DNA of 64,000 bases, from the NCBI GenBank assembly GCA_013399305.1, contig VXAI01000028.1:3077818-3141817 (forward strand). The letters are read 5' to 3'. Positions 46,841 through 60,100 of the stretch are shown here, piece by piece (position 1 is the stretch's first letter; each line of letters starts with the position of its first letter). A program made the position numbers and the translations under genes. Origin of the DNA: Rostratula benghalensis (taxonomy: Eukaryota; Chordata; Aves; Charadriiformes; Rostratulidae). The notes under the pieces are model-generated. The model was given only the letters and a program-made list of their open reading frames with translations. It was not told the origin of the DNA and made no database searches.

Positions 46841-48620
46841 CAAATACAGGATTAATTCCACAATAAAATGTTATTACCATACTTGCTGGGGAAAAAGAAG
46901 CTCGCATCCACAAATCTTAAAATTAATATATTCTTTCACATCAGTTACATGACATACAAGATGGGAATTATTTTATGCACTGAAATTTGTTCACTCTGTT
47001 CTGCTTCTTGATGCTGACAAGTTAAAAGATCATTTCATGATGTTATCTAAATCACTTTTCCCTATTGTCCATCCACAGCAGAAATGCATTCTCTTGCTAA
47101 AATAATGTGCCTAAAGGTCTTAGGGGGAACTTTAAAAGGCTGGAAAAATGATTTATGCCGGTAGCCTAGACTACCTCTGTACTATCTACTGTTCTATCTC
47201 TTTGCCATAGGCTAAATTGACATGCAACAGTCAGTCAGCCAGCTCGACCAACTAATGAATATTGTACGATTAACAGAAGCTGAACTCTTCAATCAAAAGT
47301 TTCAATTACATATAATGTCAGTGTGAAATTTGCTGTTGTTGTCTATAAGGTTGAGTAAGATACGGATTTCAGAAGTGGCAGAAAGTGATCATCAGAGATG
47401 AATTTCAGCAATATTTTTGAAATATGATTGAATAAGCTACTGCCAAAGGCGTTTCTGGTAGTTCGTGGCACTTCTCATCTCTGCTTAATTAGAAATATCG
47501 AACTGTTCCGGTGTATTTACAGACTCTCAGCGCACAAGTCTTTTTCTCTGATATCCGTGTTCCAGTTAGTGCTGTTGTCTCTGTAATGTGGAAAATTAGT
47601 GTGATAACATAACTAGCTTTCAGAGTCTTTCCACTTTTTACGGTCTGATGCATGTTAATCACTTGGATATGTGATAACAGTTGCATTCCACATAGCTCAA
47701 GAGGTAAGTAGTGTGTTAACCCTTAATCTAGGATTGTGGTTGAGACATTAATTGCCAACTATGAGGACAATATTGGATATCTCTTTTAAGTGCATTAAAT
47801 ATATGCAATATTTTCCTGATTTGGCAGGAAAGACATTCTTCCTTTCTATTTTACACAGCCACTGTAGCTGCGAGGACAGTGTAAAATAACGTTTTTGAAA
47901 TACTCTCTATGTTCTTTAAATTCTGTAGCTTGCATATGCAGAGCTTTCTTGTATACTTGCTGTGGAAAGCATCTGTCACACTAAAATTAATTTGTCAATG
48001 ACATGATTATTAAAATGTCCTGTTCGATTAAAGATGTCTCTTCAGCGCAGTGATAGGGGCCTTGTAAGAGTAAGCCTTAGGTCTGGGGTTGCTTCGCGAG
48101 GAAGAAATACAAGACCAGAGTTGGTCTGTGAGCAGCTGACTTGAGTAATTGTTTATTTCTGTGAAAACTGCTTTTTATGTCCAATAGACACAATTAAAGC
48201 TCCATTTATTGGAATGAACAGCCTTGCTGCCATACAGGTAGAAGACAGATTATAAAGACGTATGTGATATTGTAGTGGAGCCCCTGAGAATGAATGGTCT
48301 AATCAGGATTAAATCAAATTGTCTGGGTGCTGTAATGAGAAGATTCGGGTTCGCTTTTATCCCTCCAGCTAGCTAGGAAAACTCTCCACTGCATTTTGCA
48401 TTGAGAGATTGTGCTATCATTTGGAGATCATAATAGTAGCAATAAAGAGAATGCAAGCCATCTCCAATTTATTTTGGCCCACTTAGTCCAGCATTTGATG
48501 TATCTGATACGTTGTTTACACTGTGAAGTTAAATATTTCATCTGTTACATGCAAATGAAAATAAACAGAACCTAGAAGGACGAAAAAGGCGTGATAAGTA
48601 AATACTCAGGGAAAAATATT
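46841..48620. promoter_or_regulatory. Candidate conserved non-coding block
   Basis: This stretch has features typical of ancient non-coding regulatory DNA: balanced composition, no recognisable repeats, and many homeodomain-type cores such as TAATGAAT, TAATCAGGATTAAATC (48301-48316) and TTAATTAG-like words. It also has a perfect octamer ATGCAAAT (48550-48557) and a 10-bp perfect inverted repeat TATTTTACAC/GTGTAAAATA (47847-47856 and 47879-47888). I infer a possible enhancer; conservation was not measured. Confidence 0.25.
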
Positions 48621-49444
48621 CCTCTCTATTTAGAGCACTTTAATAGGGAAGGGAAAAAAATGCCTGTAACACGTTCTTGTGATGTTTCTTTTGTTTTCTG
48701 TTTGCTGCTTTGAAGAGTGAGTTAACTCAGAGCCTAATTCTAGAATTTGAGAACCCAGGGCACCTCATGGTTTAATGAAATACAGGTTTTTTTCATCCTC
48801 TCAAATGGATTTAGCCTATAGGTGTAAAAGTCCCGTAGCATATACATATTGGCCTTTAGAAATGTAGCTGCCAGTCCAATTCCTCTCTGCCGTGATTCTT
48901 GTGAGCACCGGCAGGAGGCTCTGCAAGGTCGCTGCCACCAATTTGGCTTTGGTTTGGCAGGTGAGTGAAGAGAGGAGGGTGGAGAGATACCTTTTTAATC
49001 CTGTGGCTTCAGATAGCTTCTGTTTTTTGCTTATGGCTCTCAACATTCTTCATGGGATTATAGTGACTGGCCAAGCTCTGGGACCTCCTCTTGGCCCCTT
49101 CAGCTTCTGTCCCTGAGCAAGGCCATTGATCACCGTGGTCAGTCCTGGGGGGTTGTGCAGCTTCTGTTGTAAGCCAGGGCAGAGGACTTTTAGTTGCGTG
49201 CTGTCGGCTCTGGAGGAGCTACAATTATATGGATACAAAGAGAACTTCTGGAAAATGTACATGTATGTATTCTTCACAGCAGTTGCAAATTTTTTGACTT
49301 TAAATTCTGAGCTATGAGAGTTGTAACTTTCAAACAAGTTCCTTGCCTCCAGGAAATATGATCAGTGCATTGAGCAACACTGAATTAACATGTTTAAGTA
49401 TGGTGTTGTAAAAGGAGAAACCTTTCTCCGTGTATTGCAGAGAC

Positions 49445-49504
49445 GGATATTATACTTAAGTCATTTGCAAGAAGGATATTATGCTTGACTCTCATTTGTA
49501 ACTT
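49445..49504. repeat. Diverged tandem duplication, about 29 bp, two units
   Basis: GGATATTATACTTAAGTCAT followed by TTGCAAGAA (49445-49473) is followed directly by GGATATTATGCTTGACTCTC followed by ATTTGTAAC. The units share the first nine bases exactly and align with a two-base insertion thereafter. Confidence 0.6.
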
Positions 49505-52500
49505 CGATAAATTCTTTTAGCATGAGGAAGCCAACATTTAAGGCTTTCCTTTTATGTCTGTTATGTCAGATAATGTCATTATCAAAGCTGGTGGCTGCAT
49601 TTTTTGATGGTTGGCTGCCCTATGTGGTGTTGCTGCTGGTTTTTCATCTTGACTGTCTTTCACTTTCCAGCTCTTTCACCAAGCAGTGAGGCTACTCCAG
49701 GGGTCCCAACATCCTATTTGGTGTCTTAGCTCATCAGACAAAAAAAATGTAATGGTTACCCGTAAACATGCTAACACATGATATCTGACATTGTGGTGTT
49801 TTATACAGACAAAGAGCAGATTCATTTGTAAAGGGGGTACACAGCTGGGGTCACTTGCTATCCAGGATGACTCTGCAAAGCAGGTAGAACACTAGCCAGG
49901 TGGGGTGACCAAGTATCTTGGGACTTGTGGTGACTTCTCTCCCAAAAACTACATGGAAGGGAATTAAAGTTAGCAAGTGTAACTTCTAACTTGTAACTCA
50001 ATCTGTTACAGTGCAGGGATGGAAAAAGTATGAATGCTATAAAAAGTATAAGGTGTGCAGAGCTGCAAGCTTAGGGCAAAATTTGTCCAGCCTGCTTATT
50101 TTTCTAAGAAAATTCTCTGAAGTTTAAATTGATTACACTTGGTAGAAAAGGGAGTAGGATCCACCCTCAAAAGTATTCTCTATGCAAATGAAAATGACAT
50201 CTTGATGAGTGTCTTCACAGTACAGAGACAGGGCATTTCTACCCTGCCCAAACCTGTGGATATTAAGGTTGGTTAAAGCATAGGACACTTGCCTCTCATA
50301 TGCTGTAACAAAAATTGAAATTTAACCTGTAGCAAGTAAATATTTTTTCTGGTTAGATGAAAACCACCTGAGTAGATCTTTGACTTAAATTATTTTTTTT
50401 TCAGCCAGAAGCACCTCCAGCAGTCATGTACAACCAAATTCAGTGCTTTCAATGGGATAGCCAGAAATGGCCCAAACCCAGGTGATGGTGTTCCTGTGAC
50501 TGTTGCCGAGATGGGGAAAAAATAATTCTGAAACTTGGCAACTTCAGCCATTCAGTTGCCAAGTGTATTTTACACATGGCTCTGGGTATTAGCTTCACTG
50601 TGGAGGAGGATAAAGGAAAGAAGGTGTGAAGGGATCAAATTCATTTATAGTTCATTGTCTCTTCTACCATGGGCAATGTTAAATAGCTTATACTGAGTCT
50701 GTGTCAAAGTGGTGTTTGCTATGGCATTAGTAACAAAAAAAAGACGGATTTGTTTCTAGAGGAGCACTATCTGTTCTCTTGCATCTGGGGATTTGTAGTG
50801 AGATCTGTTAAAAGATATGTGAAGATTTGAAGGTGAACAGATAAGTTATAAAAAAAACCCCAAAACAAACCAACCCAAAACTACACCCCGCCGTAGTGTT
50901 AATTCAGTATATTAGCAAAAACTTATGCACTCAAAACCATGCAGGATTCTTACACTGAGCTTTCTACTTTAACACTGAAAATGTTAATGTATTAACCCTT
51001 TGTGTTTATAATTTTTCACATATGCCATTAACACACACAAGCATGCACTTAAGAAACAAAATGAGGTATGGATCCTGAGGTTATATGGATATAAGACCGC
51101 AGTTTAACATTTTAAGATAAAATGTTACTATTTTTGGAGACACTTTACTTCCTTAGAAGCAGAACTTATTTAGTAAGCTAGAAAGCCAGCAGATTTATAA
51201 GGCTATCGAATTCCAACTCCACTAAAGTTTTTAAGTATGCTGTTTGTACAGCTAGAAGGGCTTCAGGCTTTACTGGGAATACTTGCAATGGCTTCAGCAA
51301 TGGGTGGGCATGGGTTGAGGTTTGCCTGGTTACTTTAGACATGGCCTAAAACTCTCTTGGGTTTCATTTACTTGTTCATTGCTCTTAATCTGTTTGGTTT
51401 ACTGCTGCCAGGTTCTCTAACAGCTCTGGTGGAGTCCTTTGTACAACAAACAACATGAATTTTCATAACACATTTCATAAATGTTTAAGTAATATAAGTA
51501 ATATCTTCATTTGCCCATGAGATACCACTGCTCTCTGTAGAACTTTTGTTAGCCCACTTTTCTGTGAAAAAATGCGTGATAATCTTCAGAAGCTGTGTGT
51601 GCCCCTTAAGCTTGGAAATAAATAGCCAGTTGCACCTATGGGCTCTGCCACACGCTGCTTGGTAGCTACTAAAACCTCAAAGTACCGGCAGGGCTCCTGT
51701 GTTACAGGCTCACCTCCTGAAGAGGTACCTGGAGCCAAACCCTTGGAAGTTCAGGAGGAACATACAGGGGAAGATGTAAGATGCCTTTGTGCTCCTTTAC
51801 TCTAAAGCTTTAGTGGAAATTAATGTTATATTCCAGAAGACCTTGAATGACTCAACCTGATTTCTTTTGTTGATGGCATTACATAAAGATGGTAGGACTT
51901 TGAATGTGGCTTCATCTGATCATGGCTCAATTACACGCAAATGTAGAAGGTTGGGTTTTTTAAACATTTGTTTCTTTTTAACTGACGTAAAAATTGCACA
52001 GTTACATTAGTTTTCTTGGTGACTGTTACTTCTGATGCTACAACATTAGAGGGAAGTTGTTTTCTAGTTTTTGAGGAAGATTCATGTTACAGATCTACGT
52101 AGTGATTGGAATTATTTGCATAGTTGTCTTTTAATCCAAAGTGCCCAAATAGTCCTAGTTAATCTCCAACAAAAACATTGTCTTTACTCATACTCTGAGG
52201 GGCTTTACTGTCATGACTTTAGAATGTGGTTACATTGTGACTGGCTGGTTGATGCTTGTTTTCAAAAATTTTGCATTGATTTTGCATTCATTCCTATCTT
52301 AACTTCAAGCACTTTGAAAGACTGCAAAACAGATCATAAATATATAGGCTGACCCTGTGAATTCTGTGGTGTGGAAGTCCATCCTATACTTGCTGGTCAT
52401 AGTAACAGCAGTATCCTTCGTGTAGAGTTCCTAGATTTTTACACATGAAAGCAACTTTCCATAGCAGAATGTTTGTTTCTTTGGTCAGGTTACAGTAAGA

Positions 52501-53501
52501 CCATTTAATATGTACATGAAGTAATTTTACCTCTAGAAAGACGCCAGTGGCTGAGGCAAAGCTTCAAGTGGATAGATGTTGACCATTTGATAAGCCTTTT
52601 CCCATCTGCACTTTATTGTTCAAGTAATAATAATTAAAATGCCCAAGCATGTGTTTAATACTCTGAGGAACAATTAGTGTCTTAACACAAGATCTCATCC
52701 TACAGAGCAATGTGTGAGCTGATACTGGCCAGGATGCACTACTTGAATACAAGAAATCCAGGGTGAGAAATGATATGAAGTGAGTAAAAGAGAAGTGCTA
52801 ATGTACCTGATAGTGTTTGACAGGCTGCATCATCTTACTGCCTGTAAAGGGAAAGGAGAAAAAGACGGTATCAGAAATGAGCTGTAGTGAATGAAAGTCA
52901 GTGGAGGGAGCAGGTAGCATCTGTGATATCGATGCACATCTTGAACTTGTTTATTTATAGTTTGCATGTCTCATGTCTTTGGAAATAAAAGAGGTATTTG
53001 GTCACAGCCCTATAGTAGTAAGATGGAATAACTTCCTTAGTATTTTTATTCTCTTTAAAATATTTTTTGTTTTAGTTTTTGTTACTAATAGTAGTATATA
53101 ACAGCTTATTAATTTGGGTTGGTTTTTTTGTTTTGGTTTTTTTTTTAAGGTGAGTATGTTTCTCTTGAGACTGAGAGGCACATGCTGTCGTTAAATCATA
53201 TAAAGATAGAGTTCTCTAAGTTTTCTGGGTAAACTGAGATGTGTTTTCATGTTGGCAAAGGGATAATTTTTGGACTGTGTTCAAGGTTTCAAGATTTTAC
53301 CATATCTGGATGTCTACTTGCCTTGTGTGTCTGCCCTTTTGGCTGTCATTTTTCAACAACTTACTGGCAGCAATGCTGAAGGAAACAGCTAATTTTGAGT
53401 GGCAGTCATGGAGTATTCTCAGTAAGGGCTCCCTGAAGAAGCGAGTGCATCTATTCTCATCAGAAATTTAATTCCCGGAATTGGTTTCCTTCATGTTGAG
53501 G

Positions 53502-53521
53502 AAAAAAAAAAAAAAAAAAAA
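53502..53521. repeat. Poly-A tract (A20)
   Basis: Twenty consecutive A after TTGAGG. A simple repeat; possible retroposon tail, though no body is recognised upstream. Confidence 0.9.
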
Positions 53522-56443
53522 GAGATGGTTTTAATGGCTGTGCAGCTGATCAAAACTAACCATGGCTACACAAATTCAGAAATGAAGACAGCTATCAGTT
53601 GCCAACTGAGTTAAAACAGATTGTTAGCCAGCTCTCTGTTGATTTGATTAATGACCCGAATCGGTTGTTTTTGAGCATATCGCTGCCAAAGTGTGCTAAA
53701 CAATGAAAACAGGAAACTTGTGTGTCTTGCCACCGTGGTGTCACCAGACACAACGAAATGGAGGCTTTGCTGTGTGGGGGCTGAACAGCACGGAGAAGAA
53801 AAGGATATTTAAGGACTGATTATACCTCTGCCACACCCAGGCCACGGAGGGCTCTGAGATGCGGGAACTGGCAATGATCTGTGAGGAACCACCTGCTTCC
53901 TTGAGATTGCAGGGATGTATCTCAGCATTTGCTCTCTGCCCCAACATATGTTTCCTGTGCTTGGCTCTGGGACTGTAAAGAGAGCATGGCTGTAGGAAAA
54001 GGAATTGCAGAGTTGCCCTTGGAGTATCTCGGAGCTGCATATCAAATGTGCAGGGCAGCAGGGCTTCCTTCTCCTTCTGCTGTGCCTACAGGGAAGTAGA
54101 AGGGGAGCTGGACACAGAAGAGAATGTGTCCTAGTTATGGCAGATACTGGGAGCAAGTGGCAGAGAGGAGGAGGAAATCAAGTTTGTTCATGGGGAAAAC
54201 TCCCTGTCATTTTGGTTGTGACTGTATTAGGAAGTTTACACCAGCTCTCGTGCAGGCAAACCTCTTCTGAAGCATCCCAATATTCCCAGGAAAGCTAAGG
54301 GTGTTTGCTTCCTCCTGTAGTTGCTCCACAACAGTGTGTGTTCAGTGTTTGCTTAAAACTTTTACCACTTTGTTGTAAGTGGCTAACACTGAAGTTGCTG
54401 ATGTCTGTTGGCTGCGTTTTTCACAGATAGCATTTGCCAGGCTGGTAAGGTAGACATGAGTAAATGTGACTTGGCCCTTCTAACCCCCGTGGCTGAATGC
54501 ACTACTTAATGACTAGTAATCTTTATTTCCAGTGCAAGCTAAAGGTATTATGAGTAGAAGGCAGAGAATATAGTAGGTGTGAACAGGTCCTTCTCTGTCT
54601 TCTGGGATACCTGTTTCGTTTCCATCTGTGTTAAATATAGTCACCGATGTCTGTAAAACACTTTGTATTAAGCACAGTATTAAATGCAACAGTGATGATT
54701 AAGTATTTCTAAGGTTATTACAAGTCTAAACTTGAGAAAGTTTAAAATGCTTTTTATGTCTAATAAACAAGCATACTAAATTAATAAATTAATAAATTAT
54801 GGAAGTGTCTGAAGGCAAGACAAATACAGGCAGGAGTTTTTATAGCTGTGTGAAAGCTCAATTATTATGTACTGTTACTTAGCTAGTTTGTGTGCTGCTT
54901 TTCTAGAAGTGTAATACTGATCTCAATTCTGTGTATAATAACTCCTCTACGAAGTCAAACATCTCTTTCCCTTGAATTCATGTTTTTAATTGCAGCTTTA
55001 GATCAGCTCTCTCCTTTTTAATGTAACATTTCTTTCCTTTTGGTCCTCGTACCAACTTCAAACATGTTGTAATTAAGCATGCATCTGCCACATCTTAAAC
55101 ACTCAGTCTGAAAACCGGATGTAAAGCTGAAATTGCCCCCTGTTCTTAATTCAGTGAGCCACAAAGGTCTAAAGAAAAAGAAGCTTGCAAACCATTGATT
55201 TTGGTTTTACTGTTATTTTGGGTATTATAATATTTTTAAGCCCATTAGTTTTAGTTTACTTGTTATAAGCGCTGCTAACTTCTATCAGACTCCAGAGGGC
55301 AGTTGTCAAAGCTCTTAAAATAGCTCACATACCCATCTAACTGGTAACTTAGTTTTGAATGTGGCCATTACGGGAGTATTTAAAGAAAATGCAGACTTCT
55401 GTGATGTACCTCGTTATATTTGCTCTTGTGCCCCATTTCTTCATGATGCACAAGCATGTAACAAGGTCTTACTCCTCACAGTAATGGTGGCTCTGGTCAG
55501 GCTGTGCTGAGAGCTGGATCTCCTGATGCAAGCTGTGTCTGACTTGTTCAGGAGCACAAGGGCTATCTGAGAGTACTTTCTTATTACCAGCTTATCTCTG
55601 GTAAGAAATCTGAATGTCTCTAAAACACATCTTCTGGTGCAGTTGGAGATGGACAGATGCATGTGTTGTAATAAGGTACTATAAAAACGCATATATATGC
55701 CCTGCATGGCTAAAATCTGTTCTGTGAAGAGAAGTTTCTTTTATAGCTCTATAGAGAGACCCATCCACTTTTAGCGTAATGGTGTTTGCAGACTGTCTGT
55801 GCAAATGTGACAGAAGGGAAAGTATTTGGCTGAGGTTTAAAATTATCTGGGGGGAAAAAAGCTAGCGGTACTTTTGGAGAGTTCAAGATTACCTTAGTGG
55901 TTATTCTGGATTCATCTTTCCTCATTCTTTCTCTGTCAACAGTATCCCCTGGCCCAGTTCTCTTGAGATAGTACATGTCCAATCACCCTTTCAGCCTTAC
56001 TTAACTGCCTTGTCTTTTCCCCTGAGCTGTTTGGTAATGATTTAACCATTATTATTTGATTTCCCTGAATTAGTATGTGTGGGAAGGCCATATAAGATGC
56101 TAGAGGTCTTGTAGCTGGAAGCATGCTTGTGTTAGTAGATACAGAACATTTTCTCTGCTCCTGAAGTTGCTCATGAAGTTAAGCAAAACCAAAAAGGTGT
56201 TTCAACCTCCTTTTTCCACTCCTTGAAATACCGCACTGGACGTCATTGATCAAATTCTAAAAAAGGGTGAGTGTTTTTGTAATCCTTTAGTAAAACTCAC
56301 TGAAGTACCACAGCAAAAATACTCTGTTTCCTCTGAAGCTGGATGACTTTACTGGAGAGCTCACTTTAATATTTAGTGATTTCTTCACACTAGAAATTGG
56401 AATTATGTAATTTGATAAAGTGAAAGATCATTTAATCAGATTA

Positions 56444-56459
56444 ATAGTTTTAAAACTAT
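56444..56459. repeat. 16-bp perfect palindrome
   Basis: ATAGTTTTAAAACTAT is identical to its reverse complement. It lies in an AT-rich segment with several homeodomain-like TAAT words. Confidence 0.7.
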
Positions 56460-59334
56460 AACCTTCCTAAAGGGTTTGTAAATGAATGGACACATGGGAA
56501 AAATAATACGAGTTAATTTTTAAAGCAGCTTGTTGCGCTGCATCAAACCTCTGTGTGGGTGCTTTTCTTCACCATTAAAGCAGCCTAATTTGATTTAGTT
56601 TATTTCACTTCCAAACTTAAGTCATTAAATCATATTAAAGTTACTTTAATTCTGAAGGAAAGCATACTCATAGAGTTTAACTAATCTTTAGGTCGTACAT
56701 GGAACTCATGCCAGTTGACTTTCCTGAGCAGTGCTCAAGCAGAGACCTATAGACCTTGTCTTAGTGCTTCAGTGATGATGTTATTGCAGATGAAGGGGGT
56801 GGTCAGGCCCAACTGTATAATGTTATAGTGTGACTAAAATGCAAATACGTCATTCATTTCTACATGGTAGATTTACTTGCTGTATCCTAATTTGGTTTAA
56901 TATGGAGTTAATGATGCTCTAAGGAAATGTTTTTCTAGTAGTATGTTACAATAGTTTGTTTCATCATTATGCATATTTACCAGTGCAGCCTTTAAAAATA
57001 AAAGTAGATCCAAAGTATTTAAAGTAGGCTTCACACTTCTGGTACAGGTGAGACAGAGTACCTGTTGGCATGTATTACTGGTTTTAATGTAAACATTAAG
57101 CTGTAACCCATTCACACAATTGATTTGTAGGTTTTAAAAATTGTAAAATCAGGCTTTTATATAAATGCTTGTTCTTTCTTTGATTGGCAGTATCTGAAAA
57201 GGACAAATGCTGATGTGTGTTTCCAGGTCACTGGAATCTCCTTGTTGCTCTAACATAGCACCACCTCAATGGCACTTGGTCACAGTGGGTGTTTTACAGG
57301 AGGCTATGACCCAGCGTTTTAGAGTGGTTTGTATGTTTTGTTGGGAGGGAGGGGAGCATACAAAAGATGATAAATATGTCACAAGGTATGAGAGGCTTCA
57401 TGTAGGGTCCAGGGGATGGCTGTGTTCATCACGTTGGTTGTTTGGTTATGACTAATCTGTGGGAAGGGTGAGCTCTGGTAAGTGTAGACATCAGTTATTC
57501 TGTATCCTTTGGCCTGTGCCCAGGGATCACTCCTGAAAACGGGTGCCTTTTGGAGTGCCAATGCAGCCATGAAAAATGTACAGGTTACCACCTGACTGCA
57601 CTGTGTATTCAGTAAAACATCAGCTGAGATCTTGACATCCAAAAACCAAGAACCATTTGAAAGCATAATATACAGCACTTAGTAAGTGCATTCATAACTA
57701 TTCTCTGTTGGTAGGTAATTATGGGATCTAGTGCGTGAGGATTTTATAACTGTTGGTTGTGTTGGCCCAGGATGGTTCAGCAGAGGACAGGCACAGGTTT
57801 GTTTGAGAAGTTGTGTGCAAGTGTTAAATTTTCTTTCTATTCATGTTTTTCTTAAAGGCTGAAGCTAGAGCTTAACAAAGACTTGCATTGACCTCAGTGG
57901 TATTTTTGAAGCAGACCTCAAACCTCAAGAAAAATCCTTATGTTTTGATAAATTCCTTTCAGGACACTCCAGAAAGAAATAGCTTGAAAATATCTTGGCG
58001 GATAAAAACGTTAGAAGTGCGTGAATGAAGCCTCCAAGGCATCCTGCTCTAGCCGAACTGGCGCTCTGTTTGGCAAGCAGAAATTTGAGGAGATGCACAC
58101 CATACCCTGTGTGCGCTGATCCCAACCATTTCTGACAGTAGATTTAGTCGTTCTGCTTTTTTGTTTTGTATCATCATGTTTTACAGTGCCCTACTTTAAG
58201 TCAAAGCAGTGTTGCAAATAGGCATCAGAGGAAGGGGAGAGTGCTGAATTCCCAAATTCACGATGTTTAGAGGAATATTGGCCTTGACTGTAGCACCCTG
58301 TAACTGGGATTGTGTGTGGAATCCAGTATTTGCATGGCATCAGTAGAATTGGGACACAAGCTACTTCTGTTTCAAGAGCAAAATGTGCTTCTGTGAACTT
58401 CCTAAGTGCACAGTGGGAACATTGGCATAAGAATTGGTAAATCTGGGCCCCAATTTACCATGTAGATAGTGTGAAAAATGCCATGGCAGGGAAGGATTAT
58501 GCTTTAGTTTATTGGTTAATTTGTGACATGAGGAGTTGTTTGCAATAGTGAGATACTGTCCTGGGGATTAGTCTGTGGCTACCATGCATCACAGCATTTT
58601 ACTGGTTTAGAAGCAATCCCAGCACTTGATCCCTGACCCGAGAGGAGAATTTACAGCCTATTATTATGTGCTAATTGCATCCATCAGCAATCACAGCCCC
58701 ATCCATAGGCAACATGATGGCCTTGAAATCCTGAAATGGGTCAAAAGTTGTCACACGAAATTGCCTTTGAAAGTGCAGAGCTGTCTGGGAGATTTACCTG
58801 TCAAGCAGGATAGGGTTAGCATTTCCTCCCGACTTAATCCAACCTTGCACCTGGTTGGGGGTTGTAACAGCCTTTACTTTTTTAATAGGATGGTTACCCG
58901 GCATTCTGGCACCTTCTGTGTGTTTGTGCCAGTTGGGTTTGAAGTACATGTTGTTTTGTTTCCCTGGGTTGTTAACAGTGCCGTTGGCAAGACAAGATGC
59001 CAGTGTGAAACACATTGCCATTAGCATAACTGTGCACTATACCGGTATTTTGACTTCTAGGAAGGTTGCATTTCCCAATAAAACAGTAAAGGGGAAGAAT
59101 GTTTTGCAAGTGATTCATCGTTTGCTGAGATGATTATATATCTGCTCTTCTTCAGACTGTTTATCCACTGTGAGTGAATGTCATGCATTCCTCTTGGTAA
59201 GAGGAAATCCTAAAATAAAAGGTATGAAGCTAAAATTGTATGCCTTTAAAATTGTACTCTAGCAGTGTAGAGAGGTTAGGTGTCGTGGATCAATACCTGA
59301 GCAAGCTGAACAGGTTTTCATTTCAGCTAGAGAG

Positions 59335-59385
59335 CTTTGGCTTCACCTTGGATAAGTCACTCTACCTGTGGCCTTTTTCCCACGA
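59335..59385 (+). repeat. Probable MIR relic
   Basis: GGCTTCACCTTGGATAAGTC, then ACTCTACCTGTGGCCTTTTT and CCC, follows the MIR core 'gtgtgaccttgggcaagtcacttaacctctctgtgcctcagtttcc' closely over about 45 bases. The flanks are too decayed to set the limits. Confidence 0.5.
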
Positions 59386-60100
59386 GTGGACTAAAAGTAA
59401 CACTTTCATTTCCCTTCTGTAATTCTTGATGTAGTTTAAAAGCCTTTTAGGGTAGGGGACAGTCACTACTTTGATTTCTCAGCAGTAAGAGAGGTATGAG
59501 ACCACAAGGATCTCTCTTTTTTTTTTTTTATCTCCTTACACTGATGAAAGCCCTGACATAAACATTACTATACCAGCATAAAAATGCCTTGTTTAGTTTT
59601 TCTTGATACAGCTTATTTTGTGTTGCTGAGTTAGGCAAAGGTAAACCATAAATAAGTTTACCTACAATAAGCGTATTTCCTGATGAGGTGTTGTGGCAAA
59701 GTTTATTAAATATAGACTTCATCCTGGTGTGTACACAAAGCTGAACGCAATTAAGCTGTGTCATGGGTAAAACCTTATTATAATAACAGATAAAATCCTG
59801 ATGCTGGTCTTACCTTTAAAATTGCACAGCCATGCTGAGCGACAAATAATCCAGTACTTTGCTCCAGCTGAGGTGTTTACCCAACCGTCTTTTCTTCTCC
59901 ATGAGAAACTTTTTAAGGTAGATGTGCTTTGCAGTCTATTGCCAGAATTGATACAGGCAGGAGGTATCCTGTGGTGTGAAATGCAGTTAGTGGGTTCCCT
60001 CCGAGAGCGTCGTGCTGGCAGCACACTCTCCCCTCTCTGTCACACTGCAGTCCGACTTGGTGACCTTTGGTTTTGCACAGACAGGAGTTTAATCACATCA

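Larger units (their letters stand above)
48621..53700 (+). other. PLCB1: PLCB1 intron 2, non-coding
   Basis: AT-rich with nothing strongly recognised. It has a 29-bp tandem duplication at 49445-49504, an A/C-rich tract at 50850-50880, a G/T-rich tract at 53114-53147 and an A20 tract at 53502-53521. No exon was seen. Confidence 0.7.
53701..60100 (+). other. PLCB1: PLCB1 intron 2, non-coding
   Basis: 53720-54300 is somewhat GC-richer, which leaves frames of about 100 codons open on both strands, none recognisable. At 54778-54799 an 8-bp unit (AAATTAAT) is repeated nearly three times. 56360-56720 is rich in TTTAATCA/TTAAAT words and carries a 16-bp perfect palindrome. A T13 tract lies at 59517-59529 and a probable MIR relic at about 59335-59385. 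No exon was recognised. Confidence 0.7.

Noticed and set aside
53721..53752. Inverted repeat TGTGTCT / AGACACA around 53721-53752
   Set aside because: Only 7-bp arms with an 18-base loop. This is common by chance in a window this size.
53720..54300. Cluster of about 100-codon frames on both strands
   Set aside because: Explained by locally higher GC. The peptides resemble no known family and frames overlap on opposite strands.
58626..59024. 132-codon plus-strand frame
   Set aside because: It begins at TTG and has no in-frame ATG until far downstream (near MVTRHSG). There is no family resemblance and no splice context.
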